From: Streptomyces solicavernae | GTDB lineage: Bacteria; Actinomycetota; Actinomycetes; Streptomycetales; Streptomycetaceae | Direction of reading: 5' to 3' | NCBI RefSeq assembly: GCF_029968095.1 | Contig: NZ_JASCIR010000036.1 | Coordinates: 1-51,003 of the forward strand | Length of the DNA: 51,003 nt | Shown: piece after piece, positions 30,422 through 38,413 of the stretch | Position numbering within the stretch: position 1 is the first letter of the stretch | Layout of the letters: each line of letters opens with the position of its first letter | Made by a program: the position numbers and the translations under genes | Notes under the pieces: generated by a model | Told to the model about the DNA's origin: nothing | Databases searched by the model: none | What the model saw: only the letters and a program-made list of their open reading frames with translations

Positions 30422-31822
30422 ATGGGTACGACACTGGCGCAGAAGACATGGGACGCCCATGTCGTGCGGCGCACGGGCGGCGGCGAGGACCTGCTCTACA
30501 TCGATCTGCAGCTGCTCCACGAGGTGAACACCCCGCAGGCCTTCGACCGGCTGCGGGCCGCGGGCCGCACCGTGCGCCGCCCCGGCCTCACCCTCGGCAC
30601 CGAGGACCACAACACGCCCACCCTGGCGCTCGACCGGGTCATCAAGGACCGCGAGGGGCGCCGGCAGGCCGAGCTGATGCGCTCGAACTGCGCCGAGTTC
30701 GGCATCCCGCTGCACCGCTTCGGCGACCCCGGCCAGGGCATCGTGCACGTCATCGCCCCCGAACTCGGCCTGGTGCGGCCGGGGATGACGATCGTGTGCT
30801 GCGACTCGCACACCACGACGCTCGGCGCGTTCGGCGCCCTCGCCTTCGGCATCGGCGCGAGCCAGGTCGAGCACGTCCTCGCCACCCAGACCCTGCCGAT
30901 GCGCCCGCTGAAGTCGATGGCCGTGCATGTGGACGGCACCCTGCCCGCGGGTGTCGGCGCCAAGGACCTGGTGCTCGCCCTGATCGCGCGGATCGGCACG
31001 GCGGGCGGCCAGGGGCACATCGTCGAGTACCGCGGCGAGGGCGTGCGGGCGCTGTCGATGGAGGCCCGGATGACGCTGTGCAACATGACCGTCGAGGCCG
31101 GTTCGCGGGCCGGGACGGTCGCCCCGGACGAGACGACGTACGCGTATCTCGCGCAGTGCCCCGGCATGCCGCAGGGCGCGGCGTGGGACGAGGAGGTCGC
31201 GTACTGGCGCAGCCTCGTGAGCGATGCCGACGCCCGCTTCGACAAGGAAGTCACCCTCCGTGCGGGCGAGTTGAGCCCGTACGTGTCCTGGGGCACCAAT
31301 CCGGCGCAGAGCGTTCCGCTCGACGGGCGGGTGCCCGCCGCCGACGGCTTCGCCACGGCCGCCGAGCGGGCCGCGGCCGAGCGGGCCCTGGACTACATGG
31401 ACCTGAAGCCGGGCACGCCGCTGCGGGACGTCGCCGTCGACACCGTGTTCCTCGGCTCCTGCACCAACAGCCGGATCGAGGACCTGCGGGCCGCCGCCGA
31501 CGTCCTGCGCGGACGCAAGGTCGCCGACGGGCTGCACCTGATGATCGTGCCCGGCTCCGCCCGCGTACGGCTGCAGGCCGTCGAGGAGGGCCTCGACCGG
31601 GTGTTCGCCGAGGCCGGTGCCGACTTCCGGGTGGGGGCGGGCTGCTCGATGTGCGCGGCGCTCAACGAGGACCGGCTGCTGCCCGGGCAGCGCGCCGCCT
31701 CCACCAGCAACCGCAACTTCGAGGGCCGGCAGGGCCGCGGGTCGCGCACCCACATCGTGTCGCCCGCCGTCGCCGCCGCCACGGCCGTCACCGGACGGCT
31801 GTCCTCGCCCGCCGACCTGTGA
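30422..31822 (+). CDS. leuC: LeuC-like isomerase large subunit (aconitase superfamily)
   Basis: A 466-residue 3-isopropylmalate dehydratase large subunit homologue. The three [4Fe-4S] cysteines are at 347 (FLGSCTNSR), 408 and 411 (GCSMCAA), with standard spacing. TEDHNTPT, CDSHTTTLGAFGALAFGIG and SNRNFEGRQGRG are all kept, so it should be active. Streptomyces normally has one leuCD pair elsewhere; this one is a paralogue inside the cluster. It probably isomerises a 2-substituted malate, such as a citramalate/3-methylmalate pair, or hydrates an unsaturated diacid. A resistant copy of a targeted enzyme is the alternative. The 15-bp repeat overlaps its stop. Confidence 0.92.
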   Translation: MGTTLAQKTWDAHVVRRTGGGEDLLYIDLQLLHEVNTPQAFDRLRAAGRTVRRPGLTLGTEDHNTPTLALDRVIKDREGRRQAELMRSNCAEFGIPLHRFGDPGQGIVHVIAPELGLVRPGMTIVCCDSHTTTLGAFGALAFGIGASQVEHVLATQTLPMRPLKSMAVHVDGTLPAGVGAKDLVLALIARIGTAGGQGHIVEYRGEGVRALSMEARMTLCNMTVEAGSRAGTVAPDETTYAYLAQCPGMPQGAAWDEEVAYWRSLVSDADARFDKEVTLRAGELSPYVSWGTNPAQSVPLDGRVPAADGFATAAERAAAERALDYMDLKPGTPLRDVAVDTVFLGSCTNSRIEDLRAAADVLRGRKVADGLHLMIVPGSARVRLQAVEEGLDRVFAEAGADFRVGAGCSMCAALNEDRLLPGQRAASTSNRNFEGRQGRGSRTHIVSPAVAAATAVTGRLSSPADL

Positions 31823-31863
31823 ACCGCCGTTCCGTGAACCACCGTTCCGTGAACCGCCCACCC
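31819..31863 (+). repeat. 15-bp tandem repeat between leuC- and leuD-like genes
   Basis: GTGAACCGCCGTTCC, GTGAACCACCGTTCC and a degenerate third copy follow directly from the leuC-like stop, which the first copy overlaps as GTGA. The design is the same as the repeat at 24685, with a different unit sequence. Confidence 0.9.
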
Positions 31864-31880
31864 GCGAGCCGGAGACCGTC

Positions 31881-32489
31881 ATGGAGAAGTTCACCGTCCA
31901 CAGCGGGACCGCCGTCCCGCTGCGTCGCACCGACGTCGACACCGACCAGATCATCCCCGTCCGGTTCTGCGCCAGTACGAGCCGCACCGGCCACGCCGAC
32001 GCCCTGTTCGCCGACTGGCGCGCCGAGGACGGCTTCGTCCTGGAGGAACCGGAACGCCGCGGCGCGTCCGTGCTCCTCGCGGGCCAGGACTTCGGCACCG
32101 GATCGTCGCGCGAGTACGCGGTGTGGGCGCTGCAGGACTACGGCTTCCGGGCCGTGATCGCGCCCCGCTTCGGGGACATCTTCCGCGGCAACTCGCTGAT
32201 GAACGGCCTGCTCACGGTCGTGGCCCCGGACGCGGTGGTGGAGCGCCTGTGGGAGCTGACGGAGGCCGACCCGGCGGTGCCGGTCACCGTCGACCTGGAG
32301 CGTCTTCAGGTGCGGTGCGCCGGCCTGGTGCAGGGCTTCACCCTCGACGAGGACGCCCGGCGCCGCCTCCTCTGCGGCCTGGACGCCATAGCCGACACCC
32401 TGCGCTTCGAGGCGGACATCGCGGCGTACGAGGCGACCCGGCGGCCCGCGCTGCCGGTGACGCGGCGGCCGTCGGCGGCAGCACGATGA
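31881..32489 (+). CDS. leuD: LeuD-like isomerase small subunit
   Basis: The 202-residue small (swivelling) subunit that completes the active site of the LeuC-like protein. RRTDVDTDQIIPVRF near residue 16, LLAGQDFGTGSSREYAVWAL near 75, and FGDIFRGNSLMNGLL are diagnostic. The substrate-recognition loop after the first motif (CASTSRTGHADALFADW) is where LeuD, AcnA and homoaconitase differ; it resembles LeuD rather than homoaconitase. GGAGA precedes the ATG. Its stop overlaps the LysR start (ATGA), so enzyme and regulator are translated together. Confidence 0.92.
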   Translation: MEKFTVHSGTAVPLRRTDVDTDQIIPVRFCASTSRTGHADALFADWRAEDGFVLEEPERRGASVLLAGQDFGTGSSREYAVWALQDYGFRAVIAPRFGDIFRGNSLMNGLLTVVAPDAVVERLWELTEADPAVPVTVDLERLQVRCAGLVQGFTLDEDARRRLLCGLDAIADTLRFEADIAAYEATRRPALPVTRRPSAAAR

Positions 32490-33382
32490 AGCTGTCGCAG
32501 TGCGCGGCGTTCGCCGCCATCGCGGACACCGGCAGCTTCACCAACGCCGCCCGCGCGCTCGGCATCAGCCAGTCCGCGGTGAGCCACGCGATGGCCGGCC
32601 TGGAGGCGGAGCTGGGCGTGACGCTGATGGTGCGGGACCGCTCGGGCGTGCAGCTCACCGACGCCGGCCGCCGGGCCCTGGACCCGGCCCGCGCCACGGT
32701 GGCCGAGGCCGAGCGGGTCCGGCAGGCGGCGCGCGGGGCGGGCTCCGAGCCCGAGGGAACCGTGCGGATCGGCACCAGCCAGAGCTTCGCGGCCCGGCTG
32801 CTGCCCGGCCTGATGTCCGAACTGCACGCCCGCTACCCGCTGTTGGAGATCGAGCTGCGCGAGGGCAGCGACACCCAGATCGCCCGGTGGCTGCACGGCC
32901 GCGCCATCGACATCGGCATCGTAGGCCTGCCCAAGCGGGGCCTGGCCACCGCGCCACTCCTCCAGGACGAGATGTTCGCGGTGCTGCCGCTCGGTCACGC
33001 TCCTGCGGCCCAACAGGCCCTGGCCGTCGACCAGTTGGACGGGGAGCCGTTCCTGATGCCGGTCGGCGGCATCGAGGCGCTGGTCCGCGCCGCCTTCCGC
33101 ACGGCGGGCCTGGAACCGGCGATCAGTCATCACGTGCGGGACGTCAACGCGCTGCTCGCCATGGTCGCCGCCGGGCTCGGCGCGACGGTCCTGCCGCGGC
33201 TCGCGCTCCCGGCGGCGCTGCCCGCGGTGCGCCTGGTCCCGCTGTCGCCGCCGGTCGTACGGCACCTGGGGATCGGCACCCGACCGGGGGCGCAGGGCTC
33301 CCCGGTGGTGGCGGCGTTCATCGACGTGGCGCGGTCACTGGCGCTGCGCGACGACTGGAGGAGGCTGCCCGTTGCGAGTTAG
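32486..33382 (+). CDS. LysR-type transcriptional regulator
   Basis: A 298-residue LysR protein. MKLSQCAAFAAIADTGSFTN and ALGISQSAVSHAMAGLEAEL form the winged helix, and GTSQSFAARLLPGLM opens the effector domain. The start overlaps the leuD-like stop by ATGA, so its level follows that of the isomerase. It differs clearly from the LysR protein at 21781, and the cluster has two such regulators. The palindrome upstream of leuC is its most likely target. The effector would be expected to be a diacid or amino-acid intermediate. A hairpin follows the stop. Confidence 0.92.
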   Translation: MKLSQCAAFAAIADTGSFTNAARALGISQSAVSHAMAGLEAELGVTLMVRDRSGVQLTDAGRRALDPARATVAEAERVRQAARGAGSEPEGTVRIGTSQSFAARLLPGLMSELHARYPLLEIELREGSDTQIARWLHGRAIDIGIVGLPKRGLATAPLLQDEMFAVLPLGHAPAAQQALAVDQLDGEPFLMPVGGIEALVRAAFRTAGLEPAISHHVRDVNALLAMVAAGLGATVLPRLALPAALPAVRLVPLSPPVVRHLGIGTRPGAQGSPVVAAFIDVARSLALRDDWRRLPVAS

Positions 33383-33388
33383 GCAGGC

Positions 33389-33419
33389 CCTCCGCCGGTC
33401 GAGCTGCGCGGGGCGGAGG
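33389..33419. terminator. Hairpin between convergent LysR and cupin genes
   Basis: Perfect 8-bp arms CCTCCGCC (33389-33396) and GGCGGAGG (33412-33419) have a 15-base loop. They fill the 37-bp gap between the two stops. Confidence 0.55.
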
Positions 33420-33830
33420 TCAGACGACGGGGCGGGTCGGCGCGTGCCGCACCCCGAGCACCGTGCAGCCGGTCCCGGTGCTGACCCGGTGCACGCTGCC
33501 GGGCTCCTCGACGACGAGGTCACCGGCCCGGTACCGGTCCCCGTTGTCGTTGCAGAGCTCCCCTTCGAGTACGAGGATCAGCTCGTAGCCGAGGTGTTCG
33601 TGCAGGTCGCCGTGGGCGCCCGGCGCCATCCGCGTGATCATCGCGGCGCCGGAGGCGTCGTCGTCGGTGACGTACAGGCGGTGCACGTCGACGCCTGCGC
33701 GGCCGGGCTCCTGCCAGCGCTCCCAGCGCAGCGCGTCGAGGCCGACGGGGTCGAAGATGTCGCGTACGACGGTGACATGGCGCTCCTGCGGCTCGGCTTC
33801 GGGGGCCGCGGGTCTGGTGACGACGGACAT
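33420..33830 (-). CDS. Small cupin-domain protein
   Basis: A 136-residue single-domain cupin. The metal motif is visible as GAHGDLHEHLGYELILVLEGEL (in parts: His, His, Glu, with a Tyr-Glu strand) and AGDLVVEEPGSVHRV supplies the second His motif. Such proteins may be isomerases, dioxygenases or ligand sensors, and the ChrR-type cupin is the nearest general match. It lies 78 bp downstream of the flavoprotein gene on the same strand, so it is probably co-transcribed. Its substrate cannot be told from sequence. A role in handling a reactive pathway intermediate is possible. Confidence 0.85.
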   Translation of the reverse strand: MSVVTRPAAPEAEPQERHVTVVRDIFDPVGLDALRWERWQEPGRAGVDVHRLYVTDDDASGAAMITRMAPGAHGDLHEHLGYELILVLEGELCNDNGDRYRAGDLVVEEPGSVHRVSTGTGCTVLGVRHAPTRPVV

Positions 33831-33908
33831 GGGCGTACTCGCTTTCCTGGGTCAAAGGCGTCGGCGGGAGCCAGCAGCGGTGGGGCTGCGGGTGTTCAAC
33901 TGGGCTTG

Positions 33909-35801
33909 CTAGGCGGCGAGTTGGGCGGACGAGGTGAGGACGGGCGCGGTCACGTCGGCCGCGATGGCGTCCGCGTTCTGCACGAAGTCCGTCCAGAATC
34001 CGGGCCTGCTGCTGCCGCCCTGCATGAACCAGCGGGTGTGCTCGGTGGGGATGCCCAGGACGTACAGCCCCTCGTCGGGCCTGCCCGCGCGGTCCAGCGG
34101 GTGGAAGGGCGCCTCGGTGACGGCGACCCCGCCGGTGTCGAAACGGCCGCCGTCCGCGCCGTGGTTGACGTACGAGGTCCAGATGCCCTGCTCGCGGAGG
34201 CTGCGGGTCAGCGGGTGCGGGTCCAGGCGCACATCGGGCGTGGGCACGCGGGCGTCGACGACGGTGTCGACGAGGACCCGGGAGTCCGCCACGTACGGCG
34301 AGTGCACGGCGAAGCGTCCCGATGCGGCGTCCGGCAGGAAGCGGGTGCCGGGCCCGGCGATGCGCAGCACGCCGCAGTCGAGGAGCGCGCGGACCTGCCG
34401 CAGGCGGGTGCGGGGCGGCCCGGCGGCGAGGAACGAGCTGCGCTGCACGTACCAGCCGAGGAAGTCCTCGCGGTGCGAGTCCGGGGTGAGGCCGCCGAAG
34501 TCGACGAGCGCCCGGATCACGGCGCGGGAGTCGCGGATGACGTCGAGCGCGGCCTTCAGCGGGTCGTCGACGTTACCGGCCTCGGCGTGCGCCAGGTCGT
34601 CGGCGATCGCTGCGGTGAGCGCGCGCCGGAACTCCTCGGGGCTGTCGAAGTGGCGGCCGGCGAACGGGCGTGCCTGCTCGTCCAGGTCGATGCGCGGCAC
34701 GTCACCGAGCCCGTACCCGGCGGCGATCTCGACCACGTCGGGCACGCCGTTCTCAGCGGCGGCGACGACCTCGGCCTCGAACGCGGCGGCCCGACCAGGA
34801 CCGTGACGGCCCGTCAATGTCATTGCGTAGTAGACAAGTTCGACCTCGGCGAGGAGCCAGGGCAGGGCGTCGTCGGCGAAAGAGAGCGCGCCGTGGCGGC
34901 TGTGCGCGAGGACGCGTTCCGTCGTGAACAGCACGTGGTCGTATCGGTGGTCGTGGTGCTTCTGGTTGCGGCCCCGGGCCGGGAGCGGCATTCCGCTGCG
35001 CGAGCCGGCGACGATCACGGGTTCGCGGCCGCTCGGCCGGTAGACGAGGCCACCGTCGCCGTCGTCCTCGAAGACGCCGCCGCGGCCCTCGGTGAACGCC
35101 GCGAGCACATCGTAGAAGGAGAGGCCCAGGCCGAGGACGCCGACGGCCGAACCGGCCGGGACGGCGTCGAGCGGCATGTCGGCCGCCGAGTCGCCCGCGA
35201 TATGGCGCAGGTGCGGGTGCTCCTCGGCGAAGGCGGCGAGGCGGGCTTGAGTTCCGGTGAGTTCGGGCGTGGTGTGCCCGGTGGTCAGGACGACCCGGTC
35301 GACGGTGAGGTGGGCGCCTTCTTCGAGGGCGAGGAGATATCCGTCGCCGGTGCGTCGCAGCGTATTCACGGTCGCCTTGACCGGAATGAGCCTGACTTTC
35401 TCGGGGAGGTTTTCCTCGATGGTCCGCAGAACGAACTGCATGTAGCGGCCGTGCAGGGCGCGCGGCGCATAACTGTTGGGCCCCGGACAGTGCGGGTCGC
35501 CGGCGCTCCACCACTGGGCGAGCGAGGGGCCCGCACCCGGCCGCGCCGGGCCGCCGTCCGGCTGCCCGGAGAACGCGGACACCTCGTCGGCGACCGTGTT
35601 CATCAGAAACCAGGACGGCTGGTCGGTGCGCCAGATGCGGCCGCTGCCCACCTGGTGGGAGTCGATGAGATAGATCTCCAGGCTCTCGGCGACGGGGCTC
35701 TCGTCGACGGGGCTCTCGACGGGGCTCTCGGCGAGGCGGGCCGCCATGCGCTCCAGGACGGAAAGTCCCCTGGGGCCACTGCCGACTATTGCCACCTTCA
35801 T
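33909..35801 (-). CDS. Large FAD/NAD(P)-binding protein
   Basis: A 630-residue flavoprotein. MKVAIVGSGPRGLSVLERMA is the FAD motif, and GSAVGVLGLGLSFYDVLAAF (near 240) is a second dinucleotide site. VVLTTGHTTPELTG follows the NAD_binding_9 pattern. The C-terminal half (TSYVNHGADGGRFDTGGVAV, YVLGIPTEHTRWFMQGGSSR) matches long uncharacterised FAD/NAD(P)-binding proteins in actinobacteria. It could be an N- or C-oxygenating monooxygenase. A repeat of ESPV(D/E) near residues 25-40 interrupts the usual spacing after the first strand. The gene is divergent from the isochorismatase-fold gene, with a strong dyad between them. Confidence 0.85.
   Translation of the reverse strand: MKVAIVGSGPRGLSVLERMAARLAESPVESPVDESPVAESLEIYLIDSHQVGSGRIWRTDQPSWFLMNTVADEVSAFSGQPDGGPARPGAGPSLAQWWSAGDPHCPGPNSYAPRALHGRYMQFVLRTIEENLPEKVRLIPVKATVNTLRRTGDGYLLALEEGAHLTVDRVVLTTGHTTPELTGTQARLAAFAEEHPHLRHIAGDSAADMPLDAVPAGSAVGVLGLGLSFYDVLAAFTEGRGGVFEDDGDGGLVYRPSGREPVIVAGSRSGMPLPARGRNQKHHDHRYDHVLFTTERVLAHSRHGALSFADDALPWLLAEVELVYYAMTLTGRHGPGRAAAFEAEVVAAAENGVPDVVEIAAGYGLGDVPRIDLDEQARPFAGRHFDSPEEFRRALTAAIADDLAHAEAGNVDDPLKAALDVIRDSRAVIRALVDFGGLTPDSHREDFLGWYVQRSSFLAAGPPRTRLRQVRALLDCGVLRIAGPGTRFLPDAASGRFAVHSPYVADSRVLVDTVVDARVPTPDVRLDPHPLTRSLREQGIWTSYVNHGADGGRFDTGGVAVTEAPFHPLDRAGRPDEGLYVLGIPTEHTRWFMQGGSSRPGFWTDFVQNADAIAADVTAPVLTSSAQLAA
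35690..35734 (-). repeat. In-frame short repeat in the flavoprotein N-terminus
   Basis: GGGGCTCTCG recurs three times at 12-15-bp spacing and encodes AESPVESPVDESPVAES in the protein, between the first beta strand-helix and the second strand. Confidence 0.85.
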
Positions 35802-35892
35802 TTATCTGCACCTTTCGGTCGGCGGTATCCGTCTCACCGCACCAAAAAGATACGGATCGCTGTATCTACGGTTCAAGACAGGTTTATTGATG

Positions 35893-35919
35893 CATTGCAT
35901 GAGTGTTCTTCATGCAATG
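35893..35919. promoter_or_regulatory. Strong operator dyad CATTGCATG-N9-CATGCAATG
   Basis: A perfect 9-bp inverted repeat has centres 18 bp apart. It lies in the 147-bp gap between the divergent flavoprotein and isochorismatase-fold genes, about 30 bp before the latter's start. A further partial dyad (GTATCCGT...GATACGGATC) lies at about 35826-35862. The gap is clearly AT-richer than its surroundings. Confidence 0.7.
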
Positions 35920-35948
35920 TCGCCGCGAAGGGAAGAGGGAAGTAGAAA

Positions 35949-36566
35949 ATGAGCAGCAACAGCAACAGCAACAGCGGCCGACGGCGCCCGGCACTTCTCG
36001 TACTGGACCTCATCAACGAGATCGTGCACCCCGACGGAAAGTACGCGGCGGACGGCTACTTCGCACAGGCCCGCGACCGGAGCGTCCTGGAGCGGACCGC
36101 CGAGGCGATCGCCCGGGCCCGCGCGGCGGACATACCGGTGATCTACGTCGTCGTCGGCTTCAGCGCCGACTACACCGAGTGGCCCGCCGGTTCACCGGTC
36201 TTCGAGAAGGCCAGGGCCGACGGGCGGCTGAAGCTGGGGACGTGGGCGACGCAGGTGCACGACGCGCTGGCGCCCGAGCCCGGGGAGCCGGTCGTTGCCA
36301 AGCACCGCATCAGCCCGTTCCACGGCACGAACCTCGAACTCCTGCTGCGTACAAGGGAGATCGACACACTCCTGCTCACCGGGGTCTCCACCGAACTCGT
36401 CGTCCTGACGACGGCGCAGGCCGGGCACGACCTCGACTTCCGTGTGCAGGTCCTGGAGGACGCGACGCTCGCGGGGGACGCGGAGATCCACGCGGCGGCG
36501 CTGAAGGTCCTGTCGCGGATCGCCACGGTGACGACGGTCGAGGGCGCGCTGCCCTCGACCGGCTGA
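35949..36566 (+). CDS. Isochorismatase-fold hydrolase lacking the usual cysteine
   Basis: A 205-residue protein of the isochorismatase/cysteine hydrolase superfamily. The acid is in LLVLDLINEIV (about residue 20), and the Lys in VVAKHRISPFHGTNLE (about 119). The nucleophile strand reads TGVSTELVVLTTAQAGH. Amidase members have Cys in the TGxxTxxCV pattern, whereas here the position is Val. It may be a vinyl-ether hydrolase like true isochorismatases, which need no Cys, or a non-catalytic binder. The N-terminus is a Ser-Asn repeat (SSNSNSNSG). GAAGAGGGAAG precedes the ATG. It lies upstream of the aminotransferase, 67 bp away. Confidence 0.85.
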   Translation: MSSNSNSNSGRRRPALLVLDLINEIVHPDGKYAADGYFAQARDRSVLERTAEAIARARAADIPVIYVVVGFSADYTEWPAGSPVFEKARADGRLKLGTWATQVHDALAPEPGEPVVAKHRISPFHGTNLELLLRTREIDTLLLTGVSTELVVLTTAQAGHDLDFRVQVLEDATLAGDAEIHAAALKVLSRIATVTTVEGALPSTG

Positions 36567-36633
36567 GATCACTGAGATCGCCGCACTCACAAGCTGCTGC
36601 AACTCCCCTGTCAGGAAAGGACGTTCAGGACTC

Positions 36634-37815
36634 ATGGCCAACCGGGCCGCATCCCGCTTCAGCACCGTCGGCGCGTCGGCGACGTACGCCGTCTTCGACC
36701 AGGTCGCCGCGTTGCGCGCGCAGGGCGTGGAGGTACTCGACCTGGGCGGTGGCGAACCCGACTTCGACACCCCCGAGCACATCGTGGACGAGGCCGTGGG
36801 CGCGCTGCACGACGGGTTCACGCACTACACCCCGAGCCGCGGCGTGCCCGCGCTGCTTCAGGCCGTCGCCGACAAGCTCGCCAAGGACAACGGCGTGCTG
36901 GTCGACCCGGCGAGCGGCGTCGTCGTCACACCGTCCGCGAAGCACGCCCTGTTCGCCGCCCTCATGACGGTCCTCGACCCGGGCGACGAACTCCTCGTAC
37001 CGACACCCAGCTGGGTCAGCTACACCGCGATGGCCCGGCTGATCGGCGCGCAGCCCGTGCAGGTCGCCCTCGACGGCGCGAACGGCTTCCGGATCACCCG
37101 GGAGCTGCTCGAACAGCACGTGTCGCCGCGCACCAAGGCCCTCCTGGTGAACTCGCCGAACAACCCCACCGGCCGGGCTCTCACCCTCGAAGAGGCCCGC
37201 GCCGTCAGCCAGTTCGCGGCCGAGCACGACGTACTGCTCATCGCCGACGAGATCTACGAGAAGATCCTGTACGACGGCACGGAGCACCTGAGCCTGGCCT
37301 CCCTGTCCTGCTGCGCCGACCGCACGATCACGGTCAACGGCTTCTCCAAGGGCTACGCGATGACCGGCTGGCGCCTCGGCTACGCGGCAGGCCCCACCGA
37401 CCTGATGGCCCAGCTCCTCAAGGTGGCGCAGCACACGGTGGGCTGCGCGGGCTCGTTCGTCCAGCGCGCCGGCGTCGCGGCGCTCACGGGCCCGCAGGAG
37501 CCGGTCCAGGAGATGGCCCGCGCGTACGCGGCCCGCCGCGACCTCGTGGTGAGCGGCCTCAACTCCCTTCCCGGGGTGGCCTGTTCACCTCCGGACGGAG
37601 CGTTCTACGCCTTCGCCGACATCCGCGCCACGGACTTCCCCGACGCGGCGACGTTCACGCAGTGGCTGCTGCGGGAAACAGGCGTGGCCCTGATGCCGGG
37701 CACAGCCTTCGGCCCGGGCGGCGAGGGCTACGTACGCCTGTCCTTCGCGACGTCCCCACGGGTGCTGCGGGAGGCGGTGGAGCGGATGGGGCGGGCGTTG
37801 GGCGGTCGGGCATGA
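36634..37815 (+). CDS. Class I/II PLP aminotransferase (aspartate-type)
   Basis: A 393-residue fold-type-I aminotransferase of the AAT-I group. Landmarks are NSPNNPTG (near 173), the PLP-binding Asp/Tyr stretch ADEIYEKILYDG, the Schiff-base Lys in NGFSKGYAMTGWRLGY (Lys239), and the C-terminal carboxylate-binding Arg in EGYVRLSFAT. The early GGGEPDFDTP is typical of aspartate/prephenate aminotransferases. It could interconvert 3-methylaspartate and its 2-oxo acid, linking the mutase to the LeuCD-like enzymes, or install the final amino group. It is the last clear gene of the cluster; the next reading frame is a mobile-element remnant. Confidence 0.92.
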   Translation: MANRAASRFSTVGASATYAVFDQVAALRAQGVEVLDLGGGEPDFDTPEHIVDEAVGALHDGFTHYTPSRGVPALLQAVADKLAKDNGVLVDPASGVVVTPSAKHALFAALMTVLDPGDELLVPTPSWVSYTAMARLIGAQPVQVALDGANGFRITRELLEQHVSPRTKALLVNSPNNPTGRALTLEEARAVSQFAAEHDVLLIADEIYEKILYDGTEHLSLASLSCCADRTITVNGFSKGYAMTGWRLGYAAGPTDLMAQLLKVAQHTVGCAGSFVQRAGVAALTGPQEPVQEMARAYAARRDLVVSGLNSLPGVACSPPDGAFYAFADIRATDFPDAATFTQWLLRETGVALMPGTAFGPGGEGYVRLSFATSPRVLREAVERMGRALGGRA

Positions 37816-37890
37816 AGGGCGGCGCCCACTGCGGCTGATCGGGGGGCGGCCGGGGGCGTTGCCTCGCACGAAGCAGCGATCCGGGCGGCG

Positions 37891-38316
37891 ATGGACCGGC
37901 TGCTGGCTGGAACGATCCCGCCGGGCGGCGGGTGCGATCTCAAGACCCTGGCGGCCGAGGCCGGAGTGACGCGAACGGGCTTCTATCCGAAGGGAGAACG
38001 TCCCGGCCCTTACCAGCACCTCGCGGAGGAGTTCGAACGGCGAGTGAAGGAGGCCCAGGCAACCGGGATGGTCACGGACCCCAAGGTCTCCCAGATCGAG
38101 CGGTTGAAGGCCCAGGTCGCCGAGCTGAAGGAACGGCTCACCGAACGAGACGCGGATCTCGCCGAGCTCACGGCCTTCAAGACCCTCGCGATCTCCCGGC
38201 TGGCCGCCCAGCACCAGGAGATCGAACAGCTGCGGGAGCAGGCTGCCGCAGCTGGCAACGTGCGGCGTTTGCCCGCCGCCCGCCCCGGCTCAGCTCCCTT
38301 CGGATCATGCAGCTGA
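37891..38316 (+). CDS. Mobile-element companion protein (DUF6262-like), probably truncated
   Basis: A 141-residue protein with a short helix-turn-helix (LKTLAAEAGVTRTGFYPKGE, residues 17-36). A long coiled coil rich in Glu/Leu/Arg follows (about 66-128). It resembles small proteins encoded beside tyrosine recombinases of actinobacterial integrative elements. Coding similarity seems to extend upstream of the ATG (VASHEAAIRAAMDRLLAG in frame), but no start codon is present before the aminotransferase stop, which lies in the same frame. No recombinase follows. It is therefore likely a 5'-truncated leftover at an old insertion junction. Confidence 0.55.
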   Translation: MDRLLAGTIPPGGGCDLKTLAAEAGVTRTGFYPKGERPGPYQHLAEEFERRVKEAQATGMVTDPKVSQIERLKAQVAELKERLTERDADLAELTAFKTLAISRLAAQHQEIEQLREQAAAAGNVRRLPAARPGSAPFGSCS

Positions 38317-38380
38317 GCGCAGACATCGGTATGCGATGGTGCACGAGGAAGTCGTACGCGACTGGGGACGTTCGGTGGTA

Positions 38381-38406
38381 CGTCCCCCTCCTCAAGGAGG
38401 GGGACG
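38381..38406 (-). terminator. Terminator of the XRE-YdcF-WbqC operon
   Basis: A perfect 12-bp hairpin, CGTCCCCCTCCT/AGGAGGGGGACG, with a 2-base loop lies 8 bp past the WbqC-like stop. GGGGACG at 38364-38370 can pair with the CGTCCCC arm instead, giving an alternative fold. Confidence 0.8.
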
Positions 38407-38413
38407 GCCGCGA

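Noticed and set aside
33372..35945. An 857-codon plus-strand frame opposite the flavoprotein and cupin
   Set aside because: Val/Gly/Asp/Arg-rich shadow without motifs; the minus-strand genes have clear domains.
38177..38395. Minus-strand small frame overlapping the terminator and the mobile-element companion gene
   Set aside because: No ribosome site or family motif, and it runs through the hairpin; it is a shadow frame.
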